A stretch of 64,000 nt of DNA from Paragonimus skrjabini miyazakii. Taxonomy: Eukaryota; Platyhelminthes; Trematoda; Plagiorchiida; Troglotrematidae. Below, one piece after another: positions 61,738-64,000 of this stretch. The notes under the pieces were generated by a model. It was given only the letters and a program-made list of their open reading frames with translations, ran no database searches and was not told the DNA's origin. Made by a program: the position numbers and the translations under genes. The first letter of the stretch is position 1. Every line of letters begins with the position of its first letter. Location: positions 300,219-364,218 of the forward strand of contig JTDE01000121.1 of the NCBI GenBank assembly GCA_014338405.1, in the 5' to 3' direction.

Positions 61738-63370
61738 CTTCTGTGGAAATCCGAATCAAGTATATGCTTTGCCAACAAGACTTTTCACATACGAAAGTGG
61801 AAGTAGTCTTCATTTGGCACAACCTATTTGACAGACACCAGTTGTGTTGGGTGATGGAATGGTGCATGTCCGCACAAAATATGCGCGACAGTTATGTTGA
61901 TATTTGTACACGTTTACCATTACATGAATAAAGACCGCAGGATGTGTACTTAGGCTAACATTCGTGTGTTGTGACTGAAAATACCAAAAGTAACCGAACT
62001 CAGCTTTCAAGACCTAATGCATCTAGAACCTACAACTCTACGGAACACAAGAGGACATTGTGGGCTTGGTATCACTTTACAGAAGTCAGTAATTCAATAC
62101 TAGAAAGTGTAAGCCATAAATCATACATTCAAGGACACCGAACTGCGACCTATCATATGAATACACAGAACGGTTAAAAGTGCACGCCTACTGTCGTTTA
62201 GATGGGAGCGTGACGGCAGCCAACTGTGACCGCAAACATGAGCAGGTGATGGACACTTGGAGAAGTGTCGGATAGTCACCAACAGGTGGAATGTTCAAAC
62301 AAACGAAAGTTTAAAAAAATTGCGACTATATTGTTGCCTCTTCGACCGCTAATTAAATTGTTCGACAGGCCCGATATCCATGTGTGAGTGTTCCAGGCCC
62401 TGATTTCTAGTACTGAATACTACTCCAATTAAGGAATCATGATCAATGGTTGGTAGTTGTAACGGAACCTTGTCACTACTAGTAGCTCATCAGAAGGATC
62501 ACTACCGTCTTCGTTAATACATTGGTTGTTTTTGTCCCATTGGTTAGCAAAATGTTGTCCGCCTAGTGATAAATTTCAAGTGGAGCCAACTGGTTGGAAG
62601 AAATATTTGTCAATTAACATAAATACACCTCACTATTAGTTTTTAAATGTACTCCTTCGTGTTTCGTTACTTAGCCCAGACATAATCTATCCCGAAGAGC
62701 TCATTTCTGCCGATTAAGTTGTCACACTGGTTAGCACTGCATACTTTTTCATCAGAATATAGAATCATCACCAGGAGGCGCTCGCTTTGTCTTTTGGAAT
62801 TCAGCTCCGATGACAACCATTGTTTCAAGAAGTAGCTTACTAAGAAGCCTTAAGGACAACAATGCGAGATGAATTTTCGGTCGTGGGGTTGCTCACCAAC
62901 TTGAAATTATTCTTTTTATGGAATATCCTGAAGACTTCATTCCAGCACGAACTAACTCACCCGTCTTCCTAAGCGCTTCCAACAGGCTGGTGATAGCAGG
63001 ACATCGCAGTGTAATAAAAAATCCAAAGTACTGTGGCACGGTTGAAACAGACTTGTTTCTGTACAGGGTAATCCTGACGATAGTTATGGTAACTGAATAG
63101 GTGGGTTTGCCTGAGTAACCAAATGCACATTAGTAGGAGGGCTACTGAATTCGACAGTTGTTGAATAGCGTTTGACAACCAGTACTATCTACTGCGTCGG
63201 ATAGATGTTAATCTAGCTTCTAGTGGATGAGAGCATTCTACCTCTGTGAGATTTGTCCTGCTGCAGGATTACGAAGTATGTTCTCGTTCATATGGCAATC
63301 TCCGTGTACCAAAACCACGACGTACTGGTAATTATATTTATGAGGTAGATTCACCTACTGAGGATTGAGA

Positions 63371-63694
63371 TTCTCAGGATCCAAGAACTCGGATGGCACA
63401 AGGTTTATTTATTCAGGAAAACAGCACATGAGTTATGCGTTTCCACAAGACAACAAACAAAAACATTCATCTGCGCACGGTACTGGGCCCGAACCGTTAC
63501 GTTTTTCACAGACGCCAATGCTCAGTTCCTTTCAGTTCCTTTACATACGAAGAACCATTTCACGCGATGCGGCACTCCGATATTTCTTCTTGTATTTTTC
63601 CTACAGCTACTTCAATGTCAAAATCTATGCTCTGATCCTAATGCTGAATAGCAGCGGTGTGAGTAGTATAGCACGATCGCTTCTCTTCACTACA
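63371..63694 (+). mobile_element. Solo-LTR-like repeat, copy 4
   Basis: Starts near CAGGATCCAAGAACTCGGATGG and ends CACTACA. It keeps CAGACGCCAATGCTCAGTTCC, with a local duplication of CAGTTCCTTT, and GCTGAATAGCAGCGGTGTGAG. No target duplication is seen. Confidence 0.55.
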
Positions 63695-64000
63695 GTAGTA
63701 TTTCACGTAATCCGTTAGTAATTCTGTTGGCCCGGACATGTTCTTCGTGAACTGTTCCCATCGTTTAGTTGATAAACCCTTACTTTGGCAACGCGAAGAC
63801 GGTTAGGAAAGATAACGCGACAACAAAACAAGAACTTGACACTGAGGTTTGAAAAAAATGGTGATGAGACATGCTCCTGACGACTTAACAGGTTGTGTAG
63901 GTTGTGAGATATTACAAAACGGCGTGTTTTTGGTTGAAAGCGTTGCCAAATGGGACACCAAATCACAATCAGAGGTGCGTGAATATTAAGTTCGTTACAC

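Larger units (their letters stand above)
58904..64000. other. Intron 17 (right end open)
   Basis: Starts GTAATA. No NC1 continuation was seen before the window ends. It holds a possible retroposon 3' end with an (AAATA)n tail (60355-60531), a TA microsatellite (61707-61737) and a diverged solo-LTR-like repeat (63371-63694). The rest is unassigned. Confidence 0.6.

Overview
This window is a multicellular animal locus with long introns, most likely from a digenean trematode (fluke). It holds most of one gene on the + strand: a collagen type IV alpha chain of the alpha-1-like class. Seventeen exons (2991-58903) were found by following Gly-X-Y reading frames between AG acceptors and GT donors. 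Every junction is phase-compatible and the joined frame has no stop. It encodes about 1,215 residues: roughly 1,170 of interrupted collagen triple helix, then the first 43 or so residues of the C-terminal NC1 domain. The signal peptide and N-terminal 7S region lie upstream of the window, and the rest of NC1 lies beyond the right edge. I see no other host gene.

Layout: 1-2990 is upstream intron. Exons lie at 2991-3198, 9561-9854, 10012-10190, 12174-12371, 18307-18511, 21222-21302, 22852-23049, 30994-31134, 33551-33685, 36790-37104, 42408-42715, 48689-48929, 49126-49428, 50988-51092, 52932-53207, 56847-56978 and 58577-58903. After 58903 is an open-ended intron. Two introns are short (157 and 196 bp); the rest run from 1.5 to 7.9 kb. 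A 100-N assembly gap sits in intron 10.

The introns are full of mobile-element debris. (1) A tRNA-headed SINE family, about 11 copies or fragments, carries a type I hammerhead ribozyme fold, like the schistosome SM-alpha elements. One copy (2173-2217) keeps every core residue and sits sense to the collagen transcript; another on the - strand (3859-3903) is nearly intact. Three loci carry the element as inverted pairs. (2) A second tRNA-headed SINE has a decayed hammerhead-like tail. (3) There are three Penelope-like element remnants: a dead RT/GIY-YIG copy at 15.5-16.8 kb, a 3' end with 246-bp near-identical inverted arms at 7.7-8.5 kb, and a tail at 57.7 kb. (4) A 314-bp TG...CA repeat occurs four times, two of them with 4-bp target duplications, and looks like solo LTRs. 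(5) A LINE reverse-transcriptase fragment, a possible Tigger/pogo transposase fragment, a 1.4-kb fold-back structure and a duplicated unknown 370-bp repeat complete the set.

The fluke assignment rests on hammerhead SINEs and Penelope elements (both known from schistosomes), multi-kilobase introns, and a divergent but clear collagen IV NC1. It is an inference; the species is not identified. All identities were judged by eye without database searches.
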